Below, piece by piece: positions 41,038 to 51,388 of a stretch of 64,000 bases of DNA (its first letter is position 1; the number at the start of each line of letters is the position of its first letter). Made by a program: the position numbers and the translations under genes. Below the pieces are notes generated by a model. The model had not been told where the DNA came from, did no database searches, and saw only the letters and a program-made list of their open reading frames with translations. The stretch is taken from contig JAJYBB010000001.1 of NCBI GenBank assembly GCA_021779195.1, positions 62,001-126,000 of the forward strand, in the 5' to 3' direction. The stretch comes from Bacteroidota bacterium. Its GTDB lineage: Bacteria; Bacteroidota; Bacteroidia; Bacteroidales; Paludibacteraceae.

Positions 41038-41847
41038 TTAAATAATCTCATAAAACTTAATGTAAGCATCAACATAATCAGCACTATTTTGAAAAGGCAA
41101 AAACTTTGATTTTTTAGAAACCACATAATCAACAACTTGTTGATTCACTTCTTTACTCGCCTGTATAACACCATCCGAATAATCGATAGCTAATTTATTA
41201 AGCGCGACATAATCAATCACTTTATCTTTAACATGTACGACATGCTTTTTTTCAATTCCTTCTAATAAAAGTCTTTTAGCAAACAAACTTCTGAATGGCT
41301 TTTTAAATTCATCATTGAAAAGCGAATAAACCACTTTTGAATTTTTAAAAAAAGGATCATCATGATAAGCCTTTTTGATATAAAGAGGAGCTAAAGCCGT
41401 CATCCAACCTTGACAATGAATGACATCGGGAGTCCAACGAAGTTTCTTAACCGTTTCCATCACACCGCGAACAAAAAAAATAGTTCGTTCGTCGTTATCA
41501 TCATACTCCTCGTCATTTTCATCGGCAATGGTATTTTTCCTATGAAAATAATCTTCGTTATCGATAAAATAAATTTGCAATCGGGCAGATTGAATCGAAG
41601 CAACTTTAATAATCAACGGATGATCGGTATCATCGATGATCAAATTCATTCCTGATAAACGAATAACTTCATGTAACTGATTTCGACGTTCATTGACAGC
41701 ACCGAATTTCGGCATAAATGTTCGAGTTTCAAGTCCTCTATCTTGCACTGCTTGAGGTAAATACCTCCCCATGTTTGATAATTCGGATTCCGGTAAATAA
41801 GGAAAAATCTCTTGCGAGATATACAATACTTTGATAACTTTTTTCAT
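41038..41847 (-). CDS. Glycogen/starch synthase N-terminal (GT5) domain protein
   Basis: KVLYISQEIFPYLPESELSNMGRYLPQAVQDRGLETRTFMPKFGAVNERRNQLHEVIRLSG; about half the length of a full GT5 synthase. Confidence 0.82.
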   Translation of the reverse strand: MKKVIKVLYISQEIFPYLPESELSNMGRYLPQAVQDRGLETRTFMPKFGAVNERRNQLHEVIRLSGMNLIIDDTDHPLIIKVASIQSARLQIYFIDNEDYFHRKNTIADENDEEYDDNDERTIFFVRGVMETVKKLRWTPDVIHCQGWMTALAPLYIKKAYHDDPFFKNSKVVYSLFNDEFKKPFRSLFAKRLLLEGIEKKHVVHVKDKVIDYVALNKLAIDYSDGVIQASKEVNQQVVDYVVSKKSKFLPFQNSADYVDAYIKFYEII

Positions 41848-42231
41848 GCTTTTAAAAATCCGAAGCTAATAAGCTGTTTTTCGGTATGCAAAGATATATA
41901 AAAAAAATCGGATATAAACAAGTACAAAATGCTTCATTGTTAACACAAAACAATTGATTAATAACTTATTCAAAAATATACTGCAAACATTTTAATGATA
42001 TATCATTGAACAGCAATTTAATATCAAAATGAACTGTAAATAAAAAAAAAAAATCGGAGACTCAATTTATAAAAGTTTAACCAAGAAAAATTGAACTTTG
42101 TGTCGATGAAAATGAATCACCTACAATCAGGTTAAATGCGATTAATAGACAGGACTTAAATGCTTTAAATCGAAAATATATTATCTGGAATCATTATTAA
42201 CCGAATTACAATAAGTTTTAGTACTTTTGCA

Positions 42232-42239
42232 ACGAATTT
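42232..42239 (+). promoter_or_regulatory. -7 box of panC promoter
   Basis: TACTTTTG. Confidence 0.5.
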
Positions 42240-42290
42240 TCAGCGCTAATTTTCTTATGGGATTAAAACGGTGAATCTATTCAAAATCAA

Positions 42291-43142
42291 ATGAAAATTA
42301 TACATAAAATCGATGAACTAAAGTCCGAAATTGAGACGTATCGTTCGGACAAAAAAAATATAGGTTTTGTTCCCACAATGGGCGCATTACATGAAGGTCA
42401 TATCAGTTTGGTGCAACGTTGCGTCCAAGAAAATGATATTTGTATCATCAGCATTTTTGTAAATCCGACTCAATTTAATAATTCTGAAGATCTTGCAAAA
42501 TATCCACGCGATTTGAAACAAGATTCAGAAATGCTTGAAAAAGCAGGTTGTAACTTAGTTTTCAATCCTGATCCTCGCGAAATCTATACCGAAGCAGAAC
42601 TTTCAAACACTTTCAATTTCGATTTTGAAGGGTTGGATCAGGTAATGGAAGGAAAATTTCGCCCCGGACATTTCAATGGTGTAGTACAAATTGTAAGCAA
42701 ATTATTCAACCTTATTCAACCTCAAAAAGCTTACTTTGGAGAAAAAGATTTTCAGCAACTTGCCATTATTCATTTAATGGTCACAAAATTAAAAATGAAC
42801 ACTGAAATTGTTGATTGTCAAATTATCCGAGAACAGAGTGGCTTAGCCATGAGCAGCCGCAACGCGCGATTGACTACCGAGCAGCGCAAAAATGCAGCTC
42901 AAATTTCAAAAGTTCTGTTCGAAAGTCGTAACTTTGTACTTCAATCTTCACCGGAAGAATTAAAAAACAGGGTTATTACTCAAATTAATAATACACCCGA
43001 TTTAAAAGTCGAGTATTTTGAAATCGTCGACAGTGAATCATTGCAGCCTATCGTAAATACTTGGAAAAGAAAAGCTATAGGCTGTATTGCGGTATTCTGC
43101 GGAGAAGTCAGACTGATTGATAATGTCAGACTCAACCCTTAA
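42291..43142 (+). CDS. panC: Pantothenate synthetase
   Basis: GFVPTMGALHEGHISLV, FGEKDFQQL. Confidence 0.97.
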   Translation: MKIIHKIDELKSEIETYRSDKKNIGFVPTMGALHEGHISLVQRCVQENDICIISIFVNPTQFNNSEDLAKYPRDLKQDSEMLEKAGCNLVFNPDPREIYTEAELSNTFNFDFEGLDQVMEGKFRPGHFNGVVQIVSKLFNLIQPQKAYFGEKDFQQLAIIHLMVTKLKMNTEIVDCQIIREQSGLAMSSRNARLTTEQRKNAAQISKVLFESRNFVLQSSPEELKNRVITQINNTPDLKVEYFEIVDSESLQPIVNTWKRKAIGCIAVFCGEVRLIDNVRLNP

Positions 43143-43181
43143 TTTTCACAGATTAAAATTAAAGCAAATAAATAAAAAAAC

Positions 43182-43532
43182 ATGTTAGTCCACGTTCTTA
43201 AATCAAAAATTCATCGGGCAAAAGTAACTGAAGCCAATCTCAATTATATCGGAAGCATCACTATTGATCAAGATTTAATGGACGCGGCTAATATTATTGC
43301 AAACGAAAAAGTTAGCATTGTGAACAACAACAATGGTGAACGCATTGAAACATATGTCATTCCGGGCGAACGCGGCTCTGGAGTAATTTGCCTTAACGGT
43401 GCTGCAGCTCGAAAAGTTCAACCGGACGACATCGTTATAATTATGGCTTACACATTGATGGAATTTGAAGAAGCAAAACTATTTAAACCAAGCATTATTT
43501 ATCCCGATAGTGCTACGAATAAATTGATATAA
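43182..43532 (+). CDS. panD: Aspartate 1-decarboxylase
   Basis: [23 protein letters not shown]. Confidence 0.97.
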   Translation: MLVHVLKSKIHRAKVTEANLNYIGSITIDQDLMDAANIIANEKVSIVNNNNGERIETYVIPGERGSGVICLNGAAARKVQPDDIVIIMAYTLMEFEEAKLFKPSIIYPDSATNKLI

Positions 43533-43698
43533 CTAATTATTTAAGATAGTGTTATATTAAACCGATAATGACGTTCTGATTTTTCATATATCATTGATTC
43601 AAAAAATTAAAAATTAACTTTACAATAGTCGAAGTTTTTTTAAACATTACCAGGCAACCCATCAATCCACTATTCAGTAACCTAAAAAAATCCGTTCA

Positions 43699-44298
43699 AT
43701 GAAGGTTGTAATTATAAAATACAATGCAGGAAATATTCGGTCAGTGCTCTTTGCTTTAGAACGTATTGGTGTAAAAGCAATTGTTACGGATGATGTGAAT
43801 GAAATAAAAACAGCTGATCGGGTAATTTTTCCTGGTGTAGGTGAAGCTTCATCAGCCATGAAATACCTCAAAGAAAAGGGATTAGACAAAATTATATGTT
43901 CACTCACGCAACCAGTACTGGGCATTTGTCTTGGAATGCAATTAATGTGTTCGTATTCTGAAGAAAACAACACTGATTGCCTTGGAATTTTCAATCAACA
44001 AGTAAAGCGTTTTACAGATGATAATTTGAAAATACCTCAAATTGGGTGGAACAATATTCGCGATTTGAAATCGCCTTTATTTCAGCATATCAATGAAAAT
44101 GCCTTTATGTATTTTGTTCACAGTTACTATGTTGAAAATTGCCAAAATGCCATTGCCAAAACTGACTACATAACAGAATTTAGCGCAGCACTACATAAAA
44201 ATAATTTTTTTGCGGTGCAGTTCCATCCTGAAAAATCAGGCGAAACGGGGCAACTCGTTCTGGAAAATTTCATATCAAATTTAGGGGTTGAATCATAA
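43699..44298 (+). CDS. hisH: Imidazole glycerol phosphate synthase subunit HisH
   Basis: IIKYNAGNIRSVLFALERIG, GICLGMQLMC, QFHPEKSG. Confidence 0.94.
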   Translation: MKVVIIKYNAGNIRSVLFALERIGVKAIVTDDVNEIKTADRVIFPGVGEASSAMKYLKEKGLDKIICSLTQPVLGICLGMQLMCSYSEENNTDCLGIFNQQVKRFTDDNLKIPQIGWNNIRDLKSPLFQHINENAFMYFVHSYYVENCQNAIAKTDYITEFSAALHKNNFFAVQFHPEKSGETGQLVLENFISNLGVES

Positions 44299-44394
44299 AA
44301 TGAACAACAACATTTTTTACAAAATGATGTTTTAGTATATAACTAACTATAAAAAACTTACGTTTTTAAATTAAACATCTCAGGACTTTCATTC

Positions 44395-45525
44395 ATGACA
44401 TTTGAAATACTACATACCGACCCTAACAGTGCTGCTCGGGCAGGAAGATTAACAACAGATCACGGCGTAATCGAAACGCCGATTTTTATGCCTGTTGGAA
44501 CAGTAGCATCGGTAAAAGCCATTCATACCCACGAATTGAAAGAAGATATTAAAGCACAAATTATTCTTGGAAACACCTATCATTTGTACCTACGTCCGGG
44601 TATCGACACATTAGAACGTGCCGGCGGATTACATAAATTCAATGGCTGGGACAAACCGATTCTGACTGATAGCGGTGGTTTTCAGGTGTTTTCATTGTCA
44701 GAAAACAGAAAATTAAAAGAAGAAGGAGCTACCTTTCGTTCGCATATCGATGGAAGTAAACATCTCTTTACGCCCGAAAAAGTAGTAGATATTCAACGAA
44801 GTATTGGTGCCGACATCATGATGGCATTTGATGAATGTACTCCGGGAACTGCCGATTATTCTTACGCAAAGAAATCAATGGAGTTAACCCATCGATGGCT
44901 GGAACGTGGCTTAAAAAGTTTTGCCAGTACGGAACCAAAATTCGGATTTAATCAAAGTTTTTTCCCGATAGTTCAGGGATGCGTTTATCCTGATTTACGA
45001 CGTCAATCAGCTGAATTTATAGCATCGCAACAACAGGATGGCAATGCCATAGGTGGATTGGCAGTAGGCGAACCTACTGAAATAATGTACGAAATGATTG
45101 AAGTAGTAAATGAAATTTTACCAAAAGATAAACCTCGATATTTAATGGGTGTAGGCACACCTCAGAATATTCTTGAAGCAATTGAACGGGGAGTCGATAT
45201 GTTTGACTGCGTAATGCCAACCCGCAATGGAAGAAATGGCATGTTATTCACTTCAAATGGAATCATGAACATGCGAAATGAAAAATGGAAAAACGACTTT
45301 TCTCCCTTAGATGAAATGGGCACTTCGTATGTCGATCATCAATATACTAAAGCCTATTTACGTCATCTTTTTATAAGCAAAGAACTATTAGCCATGCAAA
45401 TAGCATCCATTCATAATTTATCTTTTTATCTCTGGTTGATAAGTGAAGCCCGAAATCACATTCAAGCAGGTGATTTTATTTCATGGAAAAAAGGAATGAT
45501 CGAACAATTGGGGCAAAGAATGTAA
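44395..45525 (+). CDS. tgt: Queuine tRNA-ribosyltransferase
   Basis: IILGNTYHLYLRPG, DSGGFQVFSLS, RYLMGVGTP. Confidence 0.97.
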   Translation: MTFEILHTDPNSAARAGRLTTDHGVIETPIFMPVGTVASVKAIHTHELKEDIKAQIILGNTYHLYLRPGIDTLERAGGLHKFNGWDKPILTDSGGFQVFSLSENRKLKEEGATFRSHIDGSKHLFTPEKVVDIQRSIGADIMMAFDECTPGTADYSYAKKSMELTHRWLERGLKSFASTEPKFGFNQSFFPIVQGCVYPDLRRQSAEFIASQQQDGNAIGGLAVGEPTEIMYEMIEVVNEILPKDKPRYLMGVGTPQNILEAIERGVDMFDCVMPTRNGRNGMLFTSNGIMNMRNEKWKNDFSPLDEMGTSYVDHQYTKAYLRHLFISKELLAMQIASIHNLSFYLWLISEARNHIQAGDFISWKKGMIEQLGQRM

Positions 45526-45615
45526 ATAAAGTAACTGAAAATAAAAAAAGTTATACAATGAAATATCTTTCAACTTCAAAAAATACTTTTTAATAAAGTA
45601 AAGAATTAAACTAAA

Positions 45616-46716
45616 ATGCATATTGACTATAGGAACTTTGGATTAAAAAAAATTGATATATACATTATCAAAAAGTTTTTGGGAACATATTTGTTTTCAA
45701 TTGTTATGATATTGAGTATCGCCATTGTGTTCGATTTAACAGAAAAATTAGATAATTTTTTCGAAAATAATGCGCCCCTTAAAGCCATAATTGAAGATTA
45801 TTATTTCAATTTCATTCCGTTTTACATGAACATGTTTAGTCCACTGTTCACATTCATTGCTGTAATATTTTTCACTTCAAAGATGGCAACCAATACCGAA
45901 ATCATTGCCATTTTATCAAGTGGGGTAAGTTTTAAAAGGCTGATGGTACCTTATTTTATTTCCGCTGCGCTAATTTCTGCACTTTCATTCGGATTGGGCG
46001 GTTATGTTATCCCGCCGGCAAGCAAAAAAATGCTCGATTTTGAAGATAAATATGTTAAAAGATTCAAGCATGATAACGCCCGAAATGTCCAAATGGAGGT
46101 CGAAAAAGGTGTTATCATGTACATCGAACGTTATGAAGTAAGCAGTAACATGGGTTATCATTTTTCACTTGAAAAGTTTAAAGGGAAGACGTTAGTTTCG
46201 AGGCTAACGGCTCAAACTATCTCGTGGGATTCAGTTTATAAATGGAAAATCACCGATTACCTTCAACGCGATTTTAATGGCATGCGTGAAAAAATAACCC
46301 GTGGTATTTCCAAAGATACCACTATAATGGTTCAACCCAAAGAATTTTTTATTACTTCGGAGGAAGCGGCTCAACTCAACAATACACAATTGGGCGATTA
46401 CTTGTATAGGCAACGTAAAAGGGGTGTAGGAAATATACAAGGATTTGAGGATGAGTATTATAAACGTTTTGCAACTCCTTTGGCTGCATTAATTCTTACT
46501 TTAATTGGCGTATCACTTTCATCTCGAAAAGTACGTGGAGGTATGGGACTTCACCTTGGTATTGGGCTTGCGTTAAGCTCACTATACATCTTATTTTCAA
46601 CGCTTTCATCTACATTCTCTGTAAGCGGTGACATGTCGGCGTTGGCAGCGGTATGGTTGCCAAATCTTCTGTTTTTATCTATAGGCATTTACTTATATTT
46701 TACGGCTCCAAAATAA
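45616..46716 (+). CDS. LptF/LptG family LPS-export permease
   Basis: IDIYIIKKFLGTYLFSIVMILSIAIVFDLTEKLDNF; C-terminal TM helices. Confidence 0.9.
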   Translation: MHIDYRNFGLKKIDIYIIKKFLGTYLFSIVMILSIAIVFDLTEKLDNFFENNAPLKAIIEDYYFNFIPFYMNMFSPLFTFIAVIFFTSKMATNTEIIAILSSGVSFKRLMVPYFISAALISALSFGLGGYVIPPASKKMLDFEDKYVKRFKHDNARNVQMEVEKGVIMYIERYEVSSNMGYHFSLEKFKGKTLVSRLTAQTISWDSVYKWKITDYLQRDFNGMREKITRGISKDTTIMVQPKEFFITSEEAAQLNNTQLGDYLYRQRKRGVGNIQGFEDEYYKRFATPLAALILTLIGVSLSSRKVRGGMGLHLGIGLALSSLYILFSTLSSTFSVSGDMSALAAVWLPNLLFLSIGIYLYFTAPK

Positions 46717-46751
46717 AACCGCTTAAATTTCATCCGAGGAACTGCTAATAT

Positions 46752-46791
46752 AAAAAAAGCTTGATCAATTGAATTGAACAGGCTCTTTTTT
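46752..46791. terminator. Bidirectional terminator between lptF/G and rfbB
   Basis: AAAAAAAGCTTGATCAATT-G-AATTGAACAGGCTCTTTTT (G-U pairs and mismatch). Confidence 0.6.
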
Positions 46792-46831
46792 ATTATTTTT
46801 AAAATCACACTTAAATTAATGACGTGTTTCT

Positions 46832-47890
46832 CTATCTTTCCTTGTATTGTTTTTCGTAATACTTTTGATAATCACCGTTAATTATATTTTCTAACCAATT
46901 TTGATTATCAAGATACCAATCGACCGTTTTTTCGAGTCCTTCTTCAAACTGTAACGAAGGCTCCCAGCCTAACTCACGTTGGAGTTTTGAAGAATCGATA
47001 GCATAGCGCAAATCATGTCCGGCACGATCTTTTACAAATGTAATTAATTGAGCCGAAGTACCGATTTCACGACTTAACTTTTTATCCATTATCCGGCAAA
47101 GCGCTCTGATCAGATCAATATTAGTCCATTCGTTATTTCCACCAATGTTATAAGTTTCGCCATTATTTCCCGAATGAAAAATAACATCGATTGCCCGTGC
47201 ATGATCATTCACCCAAAGCCAATCGCGCACATTTTCACCTTTCCCGTAAATTGGAATAGAGATATTGTTTTTAATATTATGAATTGCCAACGGAATTAAT
47301 TTTTCGGGAAACTGATTTGCACCATAATTATTGGAACAATTCGAAATAACAACCGGCAAACCGAAAGTATCGTGATAAGCTCTTACAAAATGATCAGAAG
47401 AGGCTTTACTGGCTGAATAAGGAGAATGCGGGTCGTATTTTCGATTTTCAGTAAAAAAAGTTCCATCAAATGCCAGTGCACCATAAACTTCATCGGTAGA
47501 AATATGATAAAACCGTTTCTCAGCCATATCCCCTTTCCATGCCTCTTTGGCAGCATTCAACAAATTGGCAGTGCCAAACACATTTGTGCGGATAAAAGCC
47601 AGCGGATCAGAAATTGAACGATCGACATGCGATTCGGCAGCCAAATGAATTACTCCATCAATTGAAAAAGATCTAAACAAATCAGCAGTAAATCTTTCAT
47701 CGGTAATATCACCTTTTACGAAAGTATAATTCGGAGCATCTGCAATGTCAATCAAATTGCCCAAATTTCCTGCGTAAGTCAATGCGTCTAAATTAACTAT
47801 CAAATAATCAGGATATTTATTTACAAAAAGTCGTACAACATGCGAACCAATGAAGCCCGCACCACCGGTAATTAAGATCGTTTTTCTCAT
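46832..47890 (-). CDS. rfbB: dTDP-glucose 4,6-dehydratase
   Basis: ILITGGAGFIGSHVVRLF, STDEVYG, YSASKASSDHFVRAY. Confidence 0.96.
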   Translation of the reverse strand: MRKTILITGGAGFIGSHVVRLFVNKYPDYLIVNLDALTYAGNLGNLIDIADAPNYTFVKGDITDERFTADLFRSFSIDGVIHLAAESHVDRSISDPLAFIRTNVFGTANLLNAAKEAWKGDMAEKRFYHISTDEVYGALAFDGTFFTENRKYDPHSPYSASKASSDHFVRAYHDTFGLPVVISNCSNNYGANQFPEKLIPLAIHNIKNNISIPIYGKGENVRDWLWVNDHARAIDVIFHSGNNGETYNIGGNNEWTNIDLIRALCRIMDKKLSREIGTSAQLITFVKDRAGHDLRYAIDSSKLQRELGWEPSLQFEEGLEKTVDWYLDNQNWLENIINGDYQKYYEKQYKER

Positions 47891-48012
47891 TCTTATACAT
47901 ATTTATTAGTAGGTTGCACAAAGATACAAAGAATTTTTAAGTTTAAAAACTTGTTGATAACTTTATCGAACGAGAAGAACATTTTCATAAACAAAATAGC
48001 TATTTTTGCAAG

Positions 48013-48918
48013 GTGGAACAATTTAGCATACATATTGAGAAACTTTTGGCGCACCATAAATATGTGGTTATACCGAATTTAGGTGGTTTTGTTGTACAAC
48101 AACAATCAGCCAAAGTGTTATCCGACAGGATTATAGCACCGTCAGCTATCGTTGCATTTAATCCACTTATGCATCACGCCGACGGGATGCTGGCTCTTGA
48201 AATTGCCCGAAGCCGTCAAGTTAGCTATCGAATGGCAATGGAATACATTGACAATGAGGTTGAAAGCATTCAATTGAAATTAAATGCTTTTCAACAGGTA
48301 CGCATCGGTAATCTCGGAATAATCGCAAAAAGCGAAACAGGAAGTTTAGTTTTCGATCCAAGTGAAAAACCTGCGTTTTTACCTGAAAATTTAGGATTGA
48401 CAGATATTTTTGTTTCAAAGCGAACGAGCTTAGCAAATACAGAAAGCCGGCATGTAATACTTACGCTACCATCGAATCGCACCTTCCGTTATGCTGCATC
48501 AATTTTATTAGCACTCGGATTATTTGTTTATACCGAGAGAGTTTCTGATTTTAAAACCAATCGCTCAACAGCTAATTTAGCTTTGTTGAACCTTGATCAG
48601 ATCAAACAACCCAAACCATCTATAGTTTCTGAGCACGGGCAAATACCGAACTTTACAGAAAATGTACCTGATAAAAAAGTTGCTGATACTCCAAGATATC
48701 ATGTGATTATAGCAAGCCTGCATACTGGCAAAACCGCTGATCAAGTTTGCCAATCGTTAATCGATGCCCATTTTAAAAATGCCCATGTGCTTTCTCCTGC
48801 CAAATTATATCGTGTTGCAATCGAATCATTTAACAATAGAGAAAATGCCATTAGATACATGATGAACCTTCGCAAAAACGATCACCGGTTCGAAAATGCT
48901 TGGGTATTTTGCAATTAA
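48013..48918 (+). CDS. HU-like (CCDC81-type) N-terminal domain protein with TM and SPOR-like C-terminus
   Basis: GTG start; HHKYVVIPNLGGFVVQ; C-terminal RYHVIIASLHTGKTADQ... Confidence 0.75.
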   Translation: MEQFSIHIEKLLAHHKYVVIPNLGGFVVQQQSAKVLSDRIIAPSAIVAFNPLMHHADGMLALEIARSRQVSYRMAMEYIDNEVESIQLKLNAFQQVRIGNLGIIAKSETGSLVFDPSEKPAFLPENLGLTDIFVSKRTSLANTESRHVILTLPSNRTFRYAASILLALGLFVYTERVSDFKTNRSTANLALLNLDQIKQPKPSIVSEHGQIPNFTENVPDKKVADTPRYHVIIASLHTGKTADQVCQSLIDAHFKNAHVLSPAKLYRVAIESFNNRENAIRYMMNLRKNDHRFENAWVFCN

Positions 48919-49036
48919 AAATAAGTTCAACAATTCGTTAAGTCAGAGATTTATCAATTCCGAATCAGTTTATTTCCCAGACAAATGTTGGAATGTTATT
49001 TTCTCCAATTCAACGCCATTTATCAAAAAAAATTAC

Positions 49037-49044
49037 TATCTTTG
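49037..49044 (+). promoter_or_regulatory. -7 box of rpsP promoter
   Basis: TATCTTTG. Confidence 0.5.
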
Positions 49045-49094
49045 CGGTCGCTTTTCGAGAAAAAGCATAGGTATAAACATTAAAAAAAATAAAA

Positions 49095-49631
49095 ATGCCC
49101 GTAAAAATCAGATTACAACGTCATGGACGTAAAGGATATGCTTATTATCATATCGTTATCGCCGATAGTCGTGCACCACGTGATGGTAAATTTATCGAAC
49201 GAATCGGTTCGTACAATCCAAACACAAATCCAGCCACCGTCGATTTAAAATTCGAACGTGCTTTGTATTGGATGCAAACAGGTGCTCAACCCACCGACAC
49301 AACGCGTAATATTCTTTCAACCGAAGGAGTTTTAATGAAAAAACACTTACTTGAAGGAGTTAAAAAGGGAGCTTTTGATGAAGCTGAAGCTGAAAAACGT
49401 TTTGCAGCTTGGAAAACGACCAAAGAATCTAACGTTGTTAAGACAAAAGAACAATTGGCAGCCGAAAAACAAGCTGATTTGAAAGCCCGTCAGAAAGCCG
49501 AAGCTGAAGTTAATAAAGCAAAAGCTGCAGAATTAGCAAAGAAAAAAGCCGAAGCAGCCGCTGCAATAGCCGAAGCAGCCGCTGAAGTTGCAACTACTGT
49601 CGAAGCTCCAGTTCAGGAAGTTGCCGAATAA
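49095..49631 (+). CDS. rpsP: 30S ribosomal protein S16 with Ala/Lys-rich C-terminal extension
   Basis: [40 protein letters not shown]. Confidence 0.98.
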   Translation: MPVKIRLQRHGRKGYAYYHIVIADSRAPRDGKFIERIGSYNPNTNPATVDLKFERALYWMQTGAQPTDTTRNILSTEGVLMKKHLLEGVKKGAFDEAEAEKRFAAWKTTKESNVVKTKEQLAAEKQADLKARQKAEAEVNKAKAAELAKKKAEAAAAIAEAAAEVATTVEAPVQEVAE

Positions 49632-49654
49632 CATGATGTGCTAAAATATTTTAG

Positions 49655-49684
49655 AAACTCGAAAGAAATTTCGGGTTTTTTTGT
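49655..49684 (+). terminator. Terminator of rpsP
   Basis: AAACTCGAAAGAAATTTCGGGTTTTTTT. Confidence 0.75.
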
Positions 49685-49795
49685 TTTAATTATTCAAAAA
49701 TATTTTTTTCGAATAATACAATAAATAATATGCCTGTTGATACAATTTTTTTCGAATAACTACGTTTAAAACTATTAAATTTACTCAATAATCCA

Positions 49796-50086
49796 ATGAA
49801 TCAAACCGTAAACATAGCCCTACAAATTTTGCCAAGTTCAAAAACAATACATCCTTATGCTCTGGTTGATAAAGCGATTGAAGTAATTGCCGCTTCTGAA
49901 CTTCGATATAGAGTAACTCCTTTCGAAACAGTTATGGAAGGTCGTTATGACGATATTATGAAGGTTGTAAAAATGGCCCAGGAAGCTTGTTATGCAGCAG
50001 GTGCCGAAAGTTTGATGACTTACATTAAAATTCAAAGCTCGTTGAATGATGTAAGTATTGAGGATAAAATGGAGAAATATGAATAG
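49796..50086 (+). CDS. MTH1187/YkoF-type thiamine-binding-like protein
   Basis: NIALQILPSSKTIHPYALVDKAIEVIAASELRYRVTPFETVMEGRYDDIMKVVKMAQEAC. Confidence 0.75.
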   Translation: MNQTVNIALQILPSSKTIHPYALVDKAIEVIAASELRYRVTPFETVMEGRYDDIMKVVKMAQEACYAAGAESLMTYIKIQSSLNDVSIEDKMEKYE

Positions 50087-50089
50087 CAC

Positions 50090-51382
50090 ATGACACAACT
50101 TTACAATAAATTATTAAATATAATTTCAAACTCAAACTACAAACGAATTGGGAATAACGTTTTAGCTTTGACAATTTTAAATGGCATTTATTTTATTTCG
50201 CCATTAATTTTAATTCCTTACCTAATGAAAACTATAGGTAGTGAATTATATGGCATTTATATATTTTCATGGACATTCATTTATTATTTCATCTTTATTG
50301 TAAATTATGGATTTGATTTAAGTTCAACACATGAAATAGCCATCAACAGAAGAGACATTGATAAAATATCTGAAATATACTCTATTACATTTTATTCAAG
50401 ATTATTGCTTTTATTAATTAGTACAATAATACTCTCAATATGTATACTGTTTATTCATAAATTAAACATAAATGCTAAACTAATCTTTCTTGGAATCGGC
50501 GTAATTATTGGTCAAGCTTTTTTCCCCACCTGGTTATTTCAAGGTATGGAAGAAATGAAATTCATTACTTTAGTGAATTCTATCATGCGAATTTTGCCTA
50601 TCGGATTAGTTTTTATTTTTGTAAAATCAGGTAAAGATACAGACTTAGTTATATTTTTTCAATCAATAGGTTTTTTTGTGGGAGGTATATTTAGTCATAT
50701 ATTTTCAATTAAACATTTTCATCTAAGGCTTAAAAAACCATCAATCAGACTCATAAAAGTAAAATTAATCTCAAGTTGGAGTCTTTTTTTATCTACTGTG
50801 GGCATCTCTTTATACCGCGAAACAAATACCGTAATTTTAGGTTTCATAACAAATAACTTTGAATTAGTTGGATATTATGCCTTAGCCGATAAATTCATAA
50901 GAATTGTTCAATTAATGGCAAATTCAGTTTCACAGGCTCTTTTTCCCTTTTTTGGTCATCATCTTATTGAAAATAAAGTGCAAACTATTTTAAAGTTTAA
51001 GAAAACTGGAATTTATTATGCTGTCTTTCTGTTAGTTTGTGCAATAGCCCTTTATATTTCCATACCTTGGATTATAAATATTTATTTAGGAAAACCCTTC
51101 CCTAAAATAATACGAGATGTCAGGATTATGACACCTGTAATTTTTGTAGGTGGTTTAAATTATTATTTCGGAGTAGTAGGTCTTATAAATTTTAATCATA
51201 AAAATGCTTTCACTATTTTTGTATTGATTGCCGGAGCAATAAATATTATTTTTTGTTTTCTTCTTAGTAAAATTTATTTTGATGCAGGAGCCGCAGTCAG
51301 TTTATTAATTGCAGAAACAACTTTATTATTACTTATATTACTTTACTTTCAGAAAAAAGAGAAATTCTCATACAAATTATAA
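50090..51382 (+). CDS. Polysaccharide flippase (Wzx-like)
   Basis: Multi-TM; LIPYLMKTIGSELYGIYIFSWTFIYYFIFIVNYGFDLSSTHEIA. Confidence 0.88.
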   Translation: MTQLYNKLLNIISNSNYKRIGNNVLALTILNGIYFISPLILIPYLMKTIGSELYGIYIFSWTFIYYFIFIVNYGFDLSSTHEIAINRRDIDKISEIYSITFYSRLLLLLISTIILSICILFIHKLNINAKLIFLGIGVIIGQAFFPTWLFQGMEEMKFITLVNSIMRILPIGLVFIFVKSGKDTDLVIFFQSIGFFVGGIFSHIFSIKHFHLRLKKPSIRLIKVKLISSWSLFLSTVGISLYRETNTVILGFITNNFELVGYYALADKFIRIVQLMANSVSQALFPFFGHHLIENKVQTILKFKKTGIYYAVFLLVCAIALYISIPWIINIYLGKPFPKIIRDVRIMTPVIFVGGLNYYFGVVGLINFNHKNAFTIFVLIAGAINIIFCFLLSKIYFDAGAAVSLLIAETTLLLLILLYFQKKEKFSYKL

Positions 51383-51388
51383 GGTAAA

